Part shown: positions 46,003-64,000 of the stretch, piece after piece
Layout: every line of letters starts with the position of its first letter
How positions within the stretch are numbered: the stretch's first letter is position 1
Assembly (NCBI RefSeq): GCF_030253575.1
Contig: NC_080569.1
Span: forward strand, 4,589,501 to 4,653,500
Length of the DNA stretch: 64,000 nucleotides
Direction of reading: 5' to 3'
DNA from: Rhododendron vialii
Lineage: Eukaryota; Streptophyta; Magnoliopsida; Ericales; Ericaceae
Notes under the pieces: model-generated
Database searches by the model: none
Told to the model about the DNA's origin: nothing
Seen by the model: the letters and a program-made list of their open reading frames with translations, nothing else
Program-made: the position numbers and the translations under genes

Positions 46003-49000
46003 CTACCACAACCTGGGATACTGTTCTACCTCATCAAAACTGTCTTCTGAAAAGAAATTTGTTCCAGTACAACTCTTGTCATGAGAACCATCATACTGGA
46101 AAACCCTCAGCTTTCCTTCCTGTAATGAACAGTGACACATAACTCAAACACCCAAGATGGTCAAAAGCAAATGTACAACCTCCTGGCAATGACATACGTG
46201 TACCTTGGTCCCATAGACAAGGCCACCACCAGCTAAAGGATGAAAACAAGCTACATTGACTTCATCTTCTGCACTAGGAAGAATGCTCACAAGTTCCATA
46301 TCTGAAACTCGATATACCTGAGCCCAGGCAAAAAAAAGAGCAACTCTTAATAAAGGCAATGAAGCACTTCGAAGCAATTAATAGCATGTCTTCATCCCAC
46401 TTTCAAGGCACAAATAGATGAGGACAGCATACTGTTTCCATTTCGTCGTCAAACAATTAAATTAACTATTGCTGCATAATACTGGAACCAGAACACAACC
46501 AAAGTAGTACATTGTTGAGGATACTTTTTCATAACTACTTCAAAGGATAGTTGCAGCTGCATCCACCCAAAATTGAACAGGACTTCCTTAACATAGTTTT
46601 ATAACAGGAGAACGCAAACACTTTGATCTATACCACAATCTTGTCTCTTGTGCATCTGCAACTGCCTATGATTATACATACAGTACCAACTTTGAACCAA
46701 AAGGCCAATATGATGGCATAGCACTTTACTTCTGCAATAATATGGTTATACACGTATAGTATATAATTGTGCATGTGCAGATGAGTTGGAGACTGGAGAG
46801 GAAAAAATCGGCGCTGGTAGTTGATGTCAGACGGTTGCCTTGGTGCCTTCTATGGTGGTGTGGTTTTGTAGAAGTGGGGAACGGAGCGGAGGGGATGTTT
46901 GAGAAGTGATAAAAGCAATTGCAAAACAGTGTAAAATGAAGTTTTCAATCCCTGGAAGTTACCCAACAACTCTTGCAAGGGAGGACAGTGGTATTTCAAA
47001 AGCTATATGAGAGGTCCCTATAATGGTTACAAAACTCGTGAATGGTAGAGGTGTAATTAACAATATACCATTAACCTATTTTGCTAATTTGTTGACCTCA
47101 ACTCATCTAAAAGCTCAAGCTTTTTGAGAGTGGTAACCTTATTATTAGATCCTCAACCCACCCCCTTGCATGTTCATACTTTCCTCCCCAAGCGGACAAA
47201 CATGAGCACTATTTTCGACAGCAACAAATATCACACAGTTGGTTCCATCAGATATTGAAAAAAGAATATGTCATGATGCAAACCACGATTCGCGTATGCC
47301 TTTCTTATGCTATAGTATAAGGTAAATAGAAGTACTTTGCTTCAAAATTCATATGAATGAATCCAATTATTGCTATTAGTTCTACACCTGGACAACAGAA
47401 TTGAGTTATCATATTTTAGTTCAAGCTATTACCTAGATCCTATGTTGTATATGTAGAGCAACTACAACATGCAAATTGAGTAGTTCTTCATAATGCAACT
47501 TAGTTCTTACTAATTTAACCGTGGAAGTAGAAATGGAGGAATGATAGTAAATACAAGACTTTCTAACAGCCTGATAAAACTCCATAAGACTTCAACGACC
47601 TAACTCCCAACAATGCAAAAGTAGGGTTCATAAGTATGTTTCCCCTTGTAAGTTAATGTTCCTTAACTGTTAATAGGTACAGAATTATAAATATCCAAAA
47701 ATACTTTCTACTTTCTAAAACACCAGTATGAGGTTCCAAATCATTTTCAAACCTCTGAACTACTTCGGAAGGTCTTCATATACAATTCGTATGCAGATAC
47801 TGACATTCAGAATGAAGCTCATTTGTGATATCAGTTGTTGTCAGTGTATTTTAAAGACATCTGCATTAAACCATCGCGTCTTGACTAACCCCGTTAATCA
47901 GTAAATCAAGATGTACACTTATATTTTGCCTTTTACTGCCCTTTCTCTCCGGAAAATACCAATATTTTTTTCTAAAGGAGGCATATTCATTCACACAAGA
48001 CGGAGAACTATATCCTCAGACAAATGGCCCCTTCATCCCATCCCCAAAATCCAAGTATCAAGAATTCAAGATACATCATCATTCTACTGGAAGAGCCATG
48101 CTAACCCTCACTGGCATTGTAACTATCATCAGATGCCAAAAGGAGATGGAATGAAGCACTTTCATTCATGTACAAAAAGGAAGAAAAATTCCTTCTAATA
48201 TGCTGACGAATCAGGATAACAGAAGGGAAACAATCACAATGAGCAACCATGGGCACACTTCAGTAATTCGGGCAAGGAAAAATAGAGAGCTTTACCTCCA
48301 AAACAGTGTAAACGGGTAGTGATGTTTCTCCGTTAATGACAATGCTTTTGAGAAGCGAACTATGTCGTCGACCGTATGCAAGCAATATGTGCTCAGAGGT
48401 GGGAGAAAACTGCACAAACAGAGTGAGTAAACAAGTTCAACTTTAATTGCAGTTGACAAGGGTTCTAACGATTACACAAAAGCTTTAACACTTCCAGTGC
48501 TCAATGATTGAAAAAGATGCAATCTTCTTCCGATGACTAGAAACATAAAGTTCAATAGGATTTCCATAAAATCTCATTATGAAATCCATATTGTAATTAC
48601 TGGAAATCATAGCCCATTCCCCTTTCGCCCTCCCTCTTCCTTTCTCCTCTCTTTAGTCTTTCAGGAATCAATGCCGAACCTATGCATTCCCAAGGTCCCT
48701 ACAGGATATTATTTATTTCAAAAAGTTGATTCACAAAAAAATGTCAATTTCCAGAAAAGGGTCCTTAGACCTTTCAGCCAAATGAACTAAACTTAACAGC
48801 CATCTGCTATTTACGAAAAGGAACAGATTACACTTTGCAACACCAAACAGGACTGTTTCTGTACATCACAATAGTTGTTGAAAAGATGTAATAGGACAGC
48901 AAAAATATGAAATTTCAAACTAAGGACATCACAGGTAAGAAAAGGTGCATGTCTAAACACAAACAAGAAGGGTACATAGTGAGTGCTGGATTTAAGCAGA

Positions 49001-52000
49001 GTAGCAGACTATAAGACCTACAAAGCAAAGCTGCACTTTTGTACACCTAACAACATAGTGTATCAAAGGGGAGAGGAGTGGGGTAGGGTCTGGACAATAA
49101 GAATCTGGCACTGATATCTATCCAGTAAATTAATGGAAGGGGTGGGGTGGGGTTAAGATAATGAGAACCTGACACTGAACCTATCCGCTAAATCAACGAA
49201 AGAAGCTGCATTTCCAGATATCTATAGGGAACAACTAACCTGTATTGAAGTTAGACAATGAGCAGCTCGAATTGGCCTTGATACAAGCACCACACCAAAG
49301 CTGTATAAATATAATTAACATTGGAATGATCAAAATTGAATGTACCATAGAGCTAAAAGAAATTAAATGGGTGAACGGGTTGGAATTTACGTTGCTTCTT
49401 CAAGGGAGTATATACGAAGCTCGTACAAGACTTGTCGTGCTGAGATTGGGTGTCTGGTCGGGGACGTACCTGCCCCCGAGAAATCTTGATGTAGTTGTGT
49501 TAATAAACCTGGATCAGTTTCAATTTGAGGAAGCACGCATGCGACACATGCAGCCAAAAATCTCCCACAAGGTGAAAAATGGGCCCCCATTTCACTGCAA
49601 CCACATTTGCAGTTATCATGCTATACCACACGCCAAAAAATCCAGCAATGTAGACTTTGAACAAATTAATTCACACCACAAAACGAAACCAGATATACGA
49701 TTATGACCACCGTCAATCTAAGTTGCCGTTTGCAGTCTACATTTATGGTCAAATTTTCTCTTTAGCTTAATCTTGAAACATATAAACAAGGCTGACCTCG
49801 AAAGATTTCACTTCACCCAACAAAGGATGTTAACACATAGAAAAGGATCAAATGATTTTGAAAACAAATTACTTGCCATCTTCATACCTGCAGAGGACAG
49901 CATGCGGTATGGTTAGACGACACCTTTCAGCATCGAGCGGATCATGGGGACTTTTAATATCATGCGGCCATATTCTTAACTTCACTGTGCAAGGTAACTC
50001 CGCAGGTGCAGTAGCAGCCAGTGACGCAGCAAGCTCAGACTGAATTCTACTCAAAATGGGGATAGAATCACTCCTACCATGTGAATTACTAACATGAGCC
50101 GCACCTTGTCTGGAGTCTAATGCAGACATCAAATGGGTCTGCAAAGACAGATCCCGCAACCCAGATCCTCCTGAAACCACATTTCTGTTCACAGAAGATG
50201 GCATTGCTACAGGAGCCATTGGCATCCCCCCTTCAACAGGAAGCACAGGGGCCATGCTAGCCTGACTTTGACCCATTAACCATCCTTGCAGAAATGGTAG
50301 CTCCCAACGTGTTGAATCTCCATAATGTAGAAACTGATGTTGTCTCGATTCTACAGAAACCCTGTCTACCTGAAAACCAGTTGACCTGGGTACTCCACCA
50401 GCTTCGGAAATTAAACTCTGCTGGTACCCCTCATCAAGTTGCTGTTCAGTGGTCTCCATGGAATCCATGGTGGTGTCAGCAACAGAATCTTGCAATCCAG
50501 TAGGGCAATATTTGGTTAATGTTCCCCTGATTGCAGAATGTGAGTTAGAAGAACTCTCAGGAGCCAAATCCATATGGTCAGGCTGCTCTATTGCATTTAC
50601 ATCCCCCTGAAACTGCATTGAAGAAGAAGATCCCACTCCAACGTGACTTGGACCAACTGGTCTGTTACCGAGTTGTGGATCTGTCCTTGAATCCTCTCTT
50701 GGAAAAGAAGGCAAGAACAATAAAGGTAAAGACATCAAAGGCAATTCAGTTGACATACTAAAACGATCAGTTGATTGCACATTTGCCACATAAACAGCAG
50801 GAGGAGGATAACGCCAAGATCCTGGAGATGTTGCCATTATCATTGAGGAATCTGAAGAGCCAAGATCATTAACCTGCATAGCAGCCGGATGATGAAATTA
50901 TAATTTGGTTGAAGTGAGTAACTAAAAACAAATCTGTTGAGAAAATTTTCACCTCAGCTGTTAAGAGAAAGGGAGCACCATGCGGATGAAAATGCACGGC
51001 CCGCAGTGAACGCTTGGTCTTCAGTACAACAGTCGGTGAGGAAGTCTCCCCTCTCCTATCATAGTGCCATATATATAGCTGATATTGGATTCCAAAATCA
51101 AAAGGTTATGTCCCAGAAACAAAGACTCACTTACAACGCGCTAAATATTGGACAATAAAGTTCAAACACCTACAAACATGACAGAGACTAAGCGAAGTCA
51201 AGAATCAACACCTTGTGACCTGAAGCAACAGCAAGGACTTCCCCTTCAGCATGAAAAGCAAGGGAAGCAATAGGACGGTCTGTGAAGAAAACAAATCACG
51301 ATCCTGATTCAGTATATTCCAAGCAAAGAAAAAGGAAAAGACTTGGGAGCAATAATTACAAAAATCTAGAGATCCGATGCACTCTGATGTATGTGCATTC
51401 CACAGACGAACTTCATGATCCAAACTTCCACTTGCAAGTATTTCTGGATGCTCAGGGTGGAATCTAACCTATAAAAGCCCATCAGCACATGAGACACAGG
51501 ACATGACACGGTAAATAACATCATAAACAAGCCAGGAAAACAGTGATCTCAATTAGTAAATTAGAATTTGAAATTATGACACTCAAATTGCATTCACCCA
51601 TTTCATAGAAGCCAGCTGAACTCTGTCACTTGCCTATCCAAACTAAAATTAATGAAATTAATAGGTAGTCTTACAATACAACAGCTTATCAACCACAATT
51701 ATTTGGTGTCGTTTATTTTAATTTTTGCAACTTTTTCTTTAGGGAGTTTGAAGGTTATATTAAAATACTTACAATAGCTTGAAGCCTCAGTGCTTGTAAT
51801 AGTTACATCCCGGGAACTACCTAGAAAGGGCTTCAAAGGTTAATCCCTGTATTCCACACTTTTTAGGCATCCAAGTATTCCACCAAAGAAATAACTTTAG
51901 TTGATTGACCATTCTTAGTAATTACTGTCTATTCTTCGCTTTTTATTTGATGACCAGAATTCCCTACTTTCCAACACAAGATAAAAACTGGTGGGAATGA

Positions 52001-55000
52001 CCAGAATTCTTTTGCAGCCAAACTGGTGGGAATGTGGATTGACGGCTCCTTTTGGATTCCAGATACCGTAGCCAATTCTTGAATTGTATTGTTGTAAACT
52101 TCTACTTCGTCCTTGTTTCCTTAAGTTTCAATGCTAATACTTAAAGCCAGTATACCTACAATCTGTAATAGTCACACTTCCTGATGGTCAACTTGATTTT
52201 AATTCCAAAGCAGCTCATTTTGACAGTTCAATTACTACCTTCATGGTACTCTCTGGTGTGATGCCTTTCCTCTAGACTATCAACTTATACATCTCAATAG
52301 AGAAAAACTGTTCATCTTAATTCCCAAGCAGCTCGTTCCAACTGTTCAATTACCTTCGTCGTACTTTCTGGTGTGATGATGTGGACCATACAAAGAGGTC
52401 ACAGGTATTTGGTAATTTCATATGGTTGGAAGTTATGGCCTTCTGGACTGGATGGTTGGCCCAAATTTGGCACATATCCAACTTGGGATATTGGCTTAGA
52501 GATGGGCTGGATTCTTAAGGAGTGTCTTTTGGGTTTTAGTCAAGTCAAAATGTCTATTTAATTTCTAGTCAAAGTTTTTAGAGTTAATTAGTTGATCAAA
52601 GAGTCATTTGGTTTTTCCATGTCATTAATGTTAAGTGTAGTCGTAGAATAAATTAGTTGATCTAAGAGTCATAAGTTTTTCCATGTCATTAATGTAGTCA
52701 AAGAGTCTATGTTCAATGTGTCTTTGGAAGTCTAAAGTTAGTTGAAGGTTATTTATGTTAGGAATTTCTAGAGTCAAGTTGAAATGGTTATAAATAAGAT
52801 TGTAAGCCTTATGGCAAATTATAATTGAATGAATGAAAAATTGAGTAGCTTTCAAGCTATTAGATTGTGTGATGCATTCTTTTCTTTGGTGTGATGCTAA
52901 AGAGCCCCTAGGTGTGATGCCTTGGGTTTTCTAGGTGTGATGCCTAGACCTATCCTTCTCTAACCCTTCATCTCGTTCTTCTTACAAATTACTATTCACT
53001 TCCACTGTTCACAGCCCCAAAAAACAGCCCCTTATTTTTGTGTTTGATTATACTTAGCCCTATTTCAATCTGTCCTACATCATGTGATGCCTTCCCCTTG
53101 GACTGTCAATGTATTGATATTGACGGAGAACAATCTCGACCAAAATGATATACTTAAAGTAAACCAAAAAGTGGAGGGATATGTTACATGGACTTGTGTA
53201 TGACGTTTATTAGTTGTCTTTAACCTTTTCATGAAGTATAGGAGTTCTATGCATAGCTCGTGAGAAATTTGAATTAGACAATAAGCTTGCTAAGTTATTG
53301 AGCAACTAAACACGTTCGACACGGATCCCGCACCCTTATCCAATAGTGACAAGTTTTATTAGCTGGAATACGGATTTGTCAAACCGAATTGAGTTTTTAC
53401 ATGTTGACCATCCTTTGAAATTTTGCGTGTCTACGCAAATCTCCAATGGACAAGATGCTAATATAATACATTATTCAGGTCAGTGCAAGGCAAAGCAAAA
53501 GCAAATCAATGTGTACTCGCACAACTCAAACTTACCACCCAGGGAGTTCTTCTATGACCACTCAACACCTTTAAGCAGCTTCCACTTTGGCAATGAATTA
53601 TCTTTACAGTGTGATCACCACTGAGAACAACAAATGAATAGAAACGTAAATCTAGTGGTATGCAATTATCAACGAACCAAAAAGCAAACAACTCACTGTG
53701 TTGAAGCAAGGGTTTTCCCATCAGGACTGAATGCTGCTGCAATGGTTGACCTTGGAGGCGGCATCAAAGGACAATACTTAGCTGATAAATGTCGCAACGA
53801 CTCGGCCTCAACCCTGAAATCATCAAAAGATGTGCCTAGAACTCAACATATTCCAATTGAGATGAGAACTGGCAAATATAATACTAAAACTTGTGTGGAA
53901 ATACCATGATAAAAGGTCGCGTTTTGCATCTCTCGTTGCTTCAGGTCGGGACCCCAAAGAAAATTCAGCATTCCTTGTAGTAGCAATCCCCCAATTCCGT
54001 CTAGGCAAGCATTTTGTTCTCGGAGATACCTCTCTTTGTGCTAACAATGAAAACACATTTCTACTACTGCCAAATTTTCAAAGTATCATTGAAGGAGAAG
54101 TGGCATCAAGTAACATAACAAACCTTCACAAGAAACTTGGGTAGCAATAATTCATAAGCCCGTAAGCAAGCTAACCGTATACTATAATACCGCAATTTCA
54201 TAAAAACAAAGGATGCAATAGAATCCCAGACAGCTAGCAAACCTAAATAGTAAATACAAAGGTCACATAAAAAATTGGGTAAAGGCATCCAATGTAAGGC
54301 AGCAATAACCAACAAGACCTGAGCGGTATGTTTCAGTAGACCTTAAAGCATCAATAAGAGGACGAATAAACGTCTGGTTAAAGCATGAGAAATCACCTGG
54401 TATCTAATGGAATTGGTTAACATTAATATAACTTCAAAAGGGCAAATAAAATACTAACTAAAACTGCTATAGATGCAGTAATCACCCCAAGGGCACCAGA
54501 TATTCCTAATTTCATGGAATTACCGACCGAAACAAACAGTTCTCCCAATATGATCTTCAGATTGGTCAAAAAACATATTTCCATCCTACAATATCTATTT
54601 GATGGTATTTGGGCTCACTAAATCTAAGTGAACCAGAAGCCCAGGACAGAGCTCAATGGAAAAAATAGGATTCATGTAGCCGTCTCCAATTGATTGGGAC
54701 ACAAGGCTCAGTTTGGTTTGGTTTGGTATATCTATTTGACAGTTTCTCAATATCCTAACTAAACTTAAATACTTAGACTACAATTCCATTTGTTTCCAAC
54801 AAATAACAACTACGGAAACATCATTGGAGAGGGGGGGAAATCACACGATACGTATAGAAAAAACTTTTCAATTCTGCGCTTTTCATGTCCACAGTGGAAA
54901 TTGCACCACTGCAATTTCCAAATTTCCGATCTGGTCCGATCAAAATCAAAATTTGCGATCTACAATAAGGACAATCGTTCTTATAGCACAATCTGCGAAA

Positions 55001-55125
55001 TTCAGACCGGAAAAATAAAATAAAATAAAATAAATTTAACAGAATTTGGCAAACCTTTGAGGGATTGGAGGCTGTGACGAAGAATATGAGCTTCCGTTTG
55101 CCTCGTCAAACGGTGAACGCCCCAT
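46003..55125 (-). CDS. AMBRA1-like WD40 (transducin family) protein
   Basis: Thirteen exons on the minus strand: 55125-55055, 54066-53905, 53813-53697, 53620-53536, 51468-51360, 51279-51212, 51078-50953, 50873-49888, 49594-49391, 49300-49240, 48409-48296, 46317-46204 and 46119-46003. They sum to 777 aa plus stop with every phase closing. WD repeats occupy about residues 100-245 (FSPDGKTLASTHGDHTVKI, LSGHRRTPWVVRFHP, ILASGSLDHEVRLWN, AFHAEGEVLAVASGHK, SLRAVHFHPHGAPFLLTAE). A long Ser/Pro-rich insert is coded by the 986-nt exon 8, and a C-terminal beta region follows (EMGAHFSPCGRFLAACVACV, FSPTSEHILLAYGRRH, VNVACFHPLAGGGLVYG). Plant members are annotated as AMBRA1 or transducin-like, possible autophagy or CUL4 substrate adaptors (inferred). 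The stop at 46003 is the least certain part. Large introns lie at 46318-48295 and 51469-53535. Confidence 0.9.
52380..53079. mobile_element. LTR-like insertion in intron 4 of the WD40 gene
   Basis: Begins TGTGGACC and ends GTCCTACA, with TGATG-containing sequence on both flanks. It contains TTATAAATAAGATTGTAAG near 52790 (promoter/poly-A type motifs of an LTR) and an internal duplication of GATCAAAGAGTCAT/TTTTTCCATGTCATTAATGT (about 52594-52692). The surrounding intron has its own diverged duplication (TCTGGTGTGATGCC words). No internal coding region, so it may be a solo LTR. Confidence 0.45.
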
Positions 55126-57114
55126 CGTATCCTTCACGGCGAAATAATTCCGGGGAGTACACAGGGAGACATCAATCAATGGTTTCTAGTTATTGCAATT
55201 CTCCCTCTCCATCTCCCTCCCCCTCTCTCTCCCTCTCTCTCTCTCTCTCTCTCCTCTGGTGTGTTGTGTGTGTAAGTTGCGCTCTATTTCCTGATTTGAT
55301 TTCGAATGAGATTAGGTTTTGGAAATCAGTATTTAATGAAAAGGCCTAATCGGGGCCGTTAATCTCTCTCTACATCCTAATTTGCGTCGTCAAACCTAAT
55401 CCATTCTCAGATAGCCTACATTTACAACTTTAGCCTTCAAGTTTTCTCTGATGTCAACATTGGCCCTTCAAGTTAGTTTCTTCCAATATTTGTCCAGACC
55501 TAATCTATAGTCACTTGTTTTTTGGACACATCCATATACAGACCCAACCCCACCAAAGATAACCGTTGCCCCTCTCTCTCTCTCTCCTATTATTTTCCAA
55601 TCAATCTTTTCCATTGTCTTTTTGCAGATAACTTTCCTTTGCATTGTCTTTTTGCATTTAGTTTTTCTAAATAAAACTTTGGATTGATTAATCAATCAAC
55701 TAAAAGTAACAACTTTTGAAAAAAAAGGATTTGTTTTTCTTAATTTAGGATAAGACAAATAGATTTGTAAGTAAACAAAAATACACATAAACAACCTCTT
55801 TTATCTCCCTCACAATTACACGCCATACTAATTTGACTTACTCTCTTTCATCCACCTTTGCTAGAAGCGCAAATAAGTCAAGTCGAGTCTTACAGTGTTC
55901 AAGCTCGGTTTGTTTACTAAACAAATCCAAAACTTGAGCTCAAGCTTGGCTCATTTAGAAATGAGCCGAGCCTGACTAATTTACTTAACAAGTCTTCCTA
56001 AATGAACTAATATTTTGTGAGCCGGCTGAGTTTTTTAGTGTTGAGTTCAACTCGTTTAATAAAAAAAAATCTAAATCTCAAGCTCGGCTTTATTACTGAA
56101 CAAGCTAAGCCTTAATGAGCTGAGCCATGAGCTACTCACGAGCAGCAATGCTCAGTTGTAGCCCTAACTCTCGCTCTTTGCTCCAAGCTTTTTAAGGCTT
56201 GGAAATATTGCATCATGACCATGCATATTAGCTTGCATTGTTATATTTGTGAAGTCCTCATATCACTCTACCTCTTTATCTAATGTTTTTTTTACATTTG
56301 AAAGTACATTTAAATATTGTTATTTTTACATCCAAACTACATTTAAAACAATGTGGGTAGCAATTATGAGACATATAGTGAACCACTTGCTTTATTGCCA
56401 TTATAACATAAGCGTCATTATTGGTCTTTTTCTTCTTAGCTACAATTAACTTGACCGATGACATAATAAATCACAACCACAGTCAACAAGATTGTACTCT
56501 TCCTCGTTTCAACTCAATTGGTGAACGAACAGTGAAACTCATTTCATCTCAGTCCCTTGCGACATCATGTATACTTCTAATTTCAACCTCATCAACAACC
56601 TGTTTTCTTATTGCTTTGGTTGTATGTGGTCGCATAAAAAATAACTTAATTGCAATATTTCCCATTATTGACGACCTTGTATTTGACTGTACTTTGGTAT
56701 ATCATTTATCTTGAAACAAATGACAATTGTAGTACTTGGATGCTACCCGAAACTTGTTCTTTATGAGTGATAATGATTACAGGAGACTTGGGCTTATTTG
56801 ATGCAATTGTGAGAAATAGCATAGGGTAGTGACTAGTTGTTGACAATTCACAAAGTAGGTTGAATAGTTCAAGGCTTAAAGATTGAGGCTTTAGTGATGT
56901 CACTAATTGTGCTACAATGGAGGGTTATCTAGGTGGAATAAAAGTAGGGGAAAAATACAAAAAAAGGGAGGAAGAAATATAAAATAGGTTTAGCATTGTG
57001 ATTTTTGTCTTATTTGTATCTGAACACATCTACATTTGACGAGATTATCAATCAAAACATGTGTAAATTCATTAGTTGCAAAGAACGAAAGTGAACAATT
57101 TGATCAAATTAGTA
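55126..57114. other. Spacer between the WD40 gene and the ALE2-like gene
   Basis: Divergent promoters with a CT-rich tract at about 55200-55254, just upstream of the WD40 start. No gene is seen; the only element recognised is the hAT-like copy B. Confidence 0.5.
55880..56166. mobile_element. hAT-like GCTCG-rich element, copy B (truncated)
   Basis: Same interior vocabulary as copies A and C (AAGCTCGGTTTGTTTACTAA, GAGCCGAGCCTGA, GAGCTGAGCC) and the right end TTGTAGCCCTA. The left terminus TAGGGCT is not found, so it is probably truncated. Confidence 0.55.
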
Positions 57115-57337
57115 CTCCATCCGTCCCAGTTTGTTCGTCTAATTTTGACATACATGCCCTTAAAAAAATTGTCTATATCTCACAATTCGTAATGTTTTTT
57201 ATAATTTCGAAAATATCATATTACAAACTTAATCGAGATCTATCAAACAAGATTCATATTACATATATAAAATATATAGACAAATTTGTAAGAGATCCCA
57301 AATAGTGAAAATGAACAACAAATCGGAACGGAGGGAG
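57115..57337. mobile_element. Stowaway-like MITE upstream of ALE2
   Basis: CTCCATCCGTCCCAGTTTG at the left and CGGAACGGAGGGAG at the right are the classic Stowaway termini, flanked by TA dinucleotides (57113-57114 and 57338-57339). The ~220 bp between them is AT-rich. Confidence 0.85.
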
Positions 57338-57584
57338 TAGCATTTTTTCGTGGGTCGTGGGGAGAAATACAAGTTGAGGGAATAAAGTGTAAATTTATGC
57401 ATGTTAGTATTACATTCAAAATACAGTGAACTCAAACCCCATGTAATTAAGGAAAGTTGTTGTATTATTAGAGCACACTCTACAGTTAAACACGCGTGGA
57501 CTAGGAGCGTGGACCGGACAACCATGAACTGCCAAAAGCACGAGTGCTGCTGCATCACCGGCTATAAAGCGACCCACCTCTCTC

Positions 57585-57677
57585 TCTCTCTCCTCTCATC
57601 AGCTTCTCTCTCACTCTAAAATCTTGTCAATTTCCTTCAACTCTCACTCCCAAGATCTACACCCTTGTTCTTTTCCC

Positions 57678-57710
<33 letters not shown>

Positions 57711-57805
57711 AAGATCTACCCCTCTAACTCTTTCTCTCTCTCTACTCATCACTAGCAAACCTCCCAACTCTCCCTCTCTTTCTCTCTCTCTATATATATA
57801 TATAC
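57585..57805 (+). repeat. CT-rich microsatellite leader
   Basis: Several (CT)n runs ending in TATATATATATACACACACAC, with the phrase CAAGATCTAC repeated at 57651 and 57710. Probably part of the ALE2 promoter or 5' UTR. Confidence 0.8.
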
Positions 57806-58097
57806 ACACACACACATTCTGTCTACTTCTCAGATCTCCGCCGTATCTCATGGATCTAGAACCTCACCCGCATTGTCGTCTCTAGGCTAGGGTTTAACGA
57901 CCTCATGCTTCTCTGGCCCCGCTCTACCACTCAAAGCCATGCAATTCCTTGTTTTGAACGGAGGAGGTGGTGACGAACGCGGCCGACGCGGGCCGGAGCT
58001 TCACCGGAACCCTATAATCCTCCGGCGGGACTCCGTCGAAGCGCTCGGTCTTGGATTCTGACAATGGTGTGCGCGAATCGCATTCCGAAGAGTGAAG

Positions 58098-64000
<5,903 letters not shown>

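Overview
The window is nuclear DNA of a flowering plant, most probably a eudicot outside the Brassicaceae. The genes have many short exons and AT-rich introns, the intergenic DNA is full of small mobile elements, and every recognisable gene belongs to a plant family. I found no CRISPR array, operon or other prokaryotic structure. The gene models were built by hand from splice signals, reading phase and family memory. In every complete gene the exon lengths sum to an intact frame, which is strong internal support.

Layout, left to right. A DENN-domain gene on the minus strand (5' part only, 1274-4996) has a TRIM retroelement remnant in its leftmost intron. A repeat- and hairpin-bearing spacer follows. 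RIN13 (RPM1-interacting protein 13) lies on the plus strand (10699-13631). The Hsp90 co-chaperone TTC4/CNS1 lies on the plus strand (15035-18960) and has an AT-AC intron with U12-type signals. Two tandemly duplicated DegP/HtrA-type protease genes lie on the minus strand (19927-24393 and 27679-33941). They share an identical ten-exon plan, but each has collected its own transposon insertions, and copy 1 has Gln in place of the catalytic His. A small cupin gene is on the plus strand (37289-37782). A long gene-poor stretch (about 37.8-46.0 kb) holds a SINE, foldback MITEs and a degenerate retrotransposon. A 13-exon AMBRA1-like WD40 gene is on the minus strand (46003-55125). An ALE2-like receptor kinase on the plus strand (from 58098) runs off the right edge inside the kinase domain.

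The genes do not form a pathway. The order is still informative. From memory, Arabidopsis keeps DENN, RIN13 and ALE2 as neighbours at one locus (around AT2G20300-AT2G20320) and TTC4 and the WD40 gene as neighbours at another (AT1G04130-AT1G04140). This window interleaves the two sets, as expected of an ancestral block that was reciprocally fractionated after polyploidy in the Arabidopsis lineage.

The most interesting signals are the AT-AC intron of TTC4, the paired Deg genes with altered active sites and lineage-specific insertions (each copy serves as the empty site of the other), several mobile elements with clear target-site duplications (a solo LTR, two SINEs, hAT-like elements, a MITE with an internal tandem repeat), and CT microsatellites that begin at the 5' splice site of three different genes. 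I saw no wholly new biological system.
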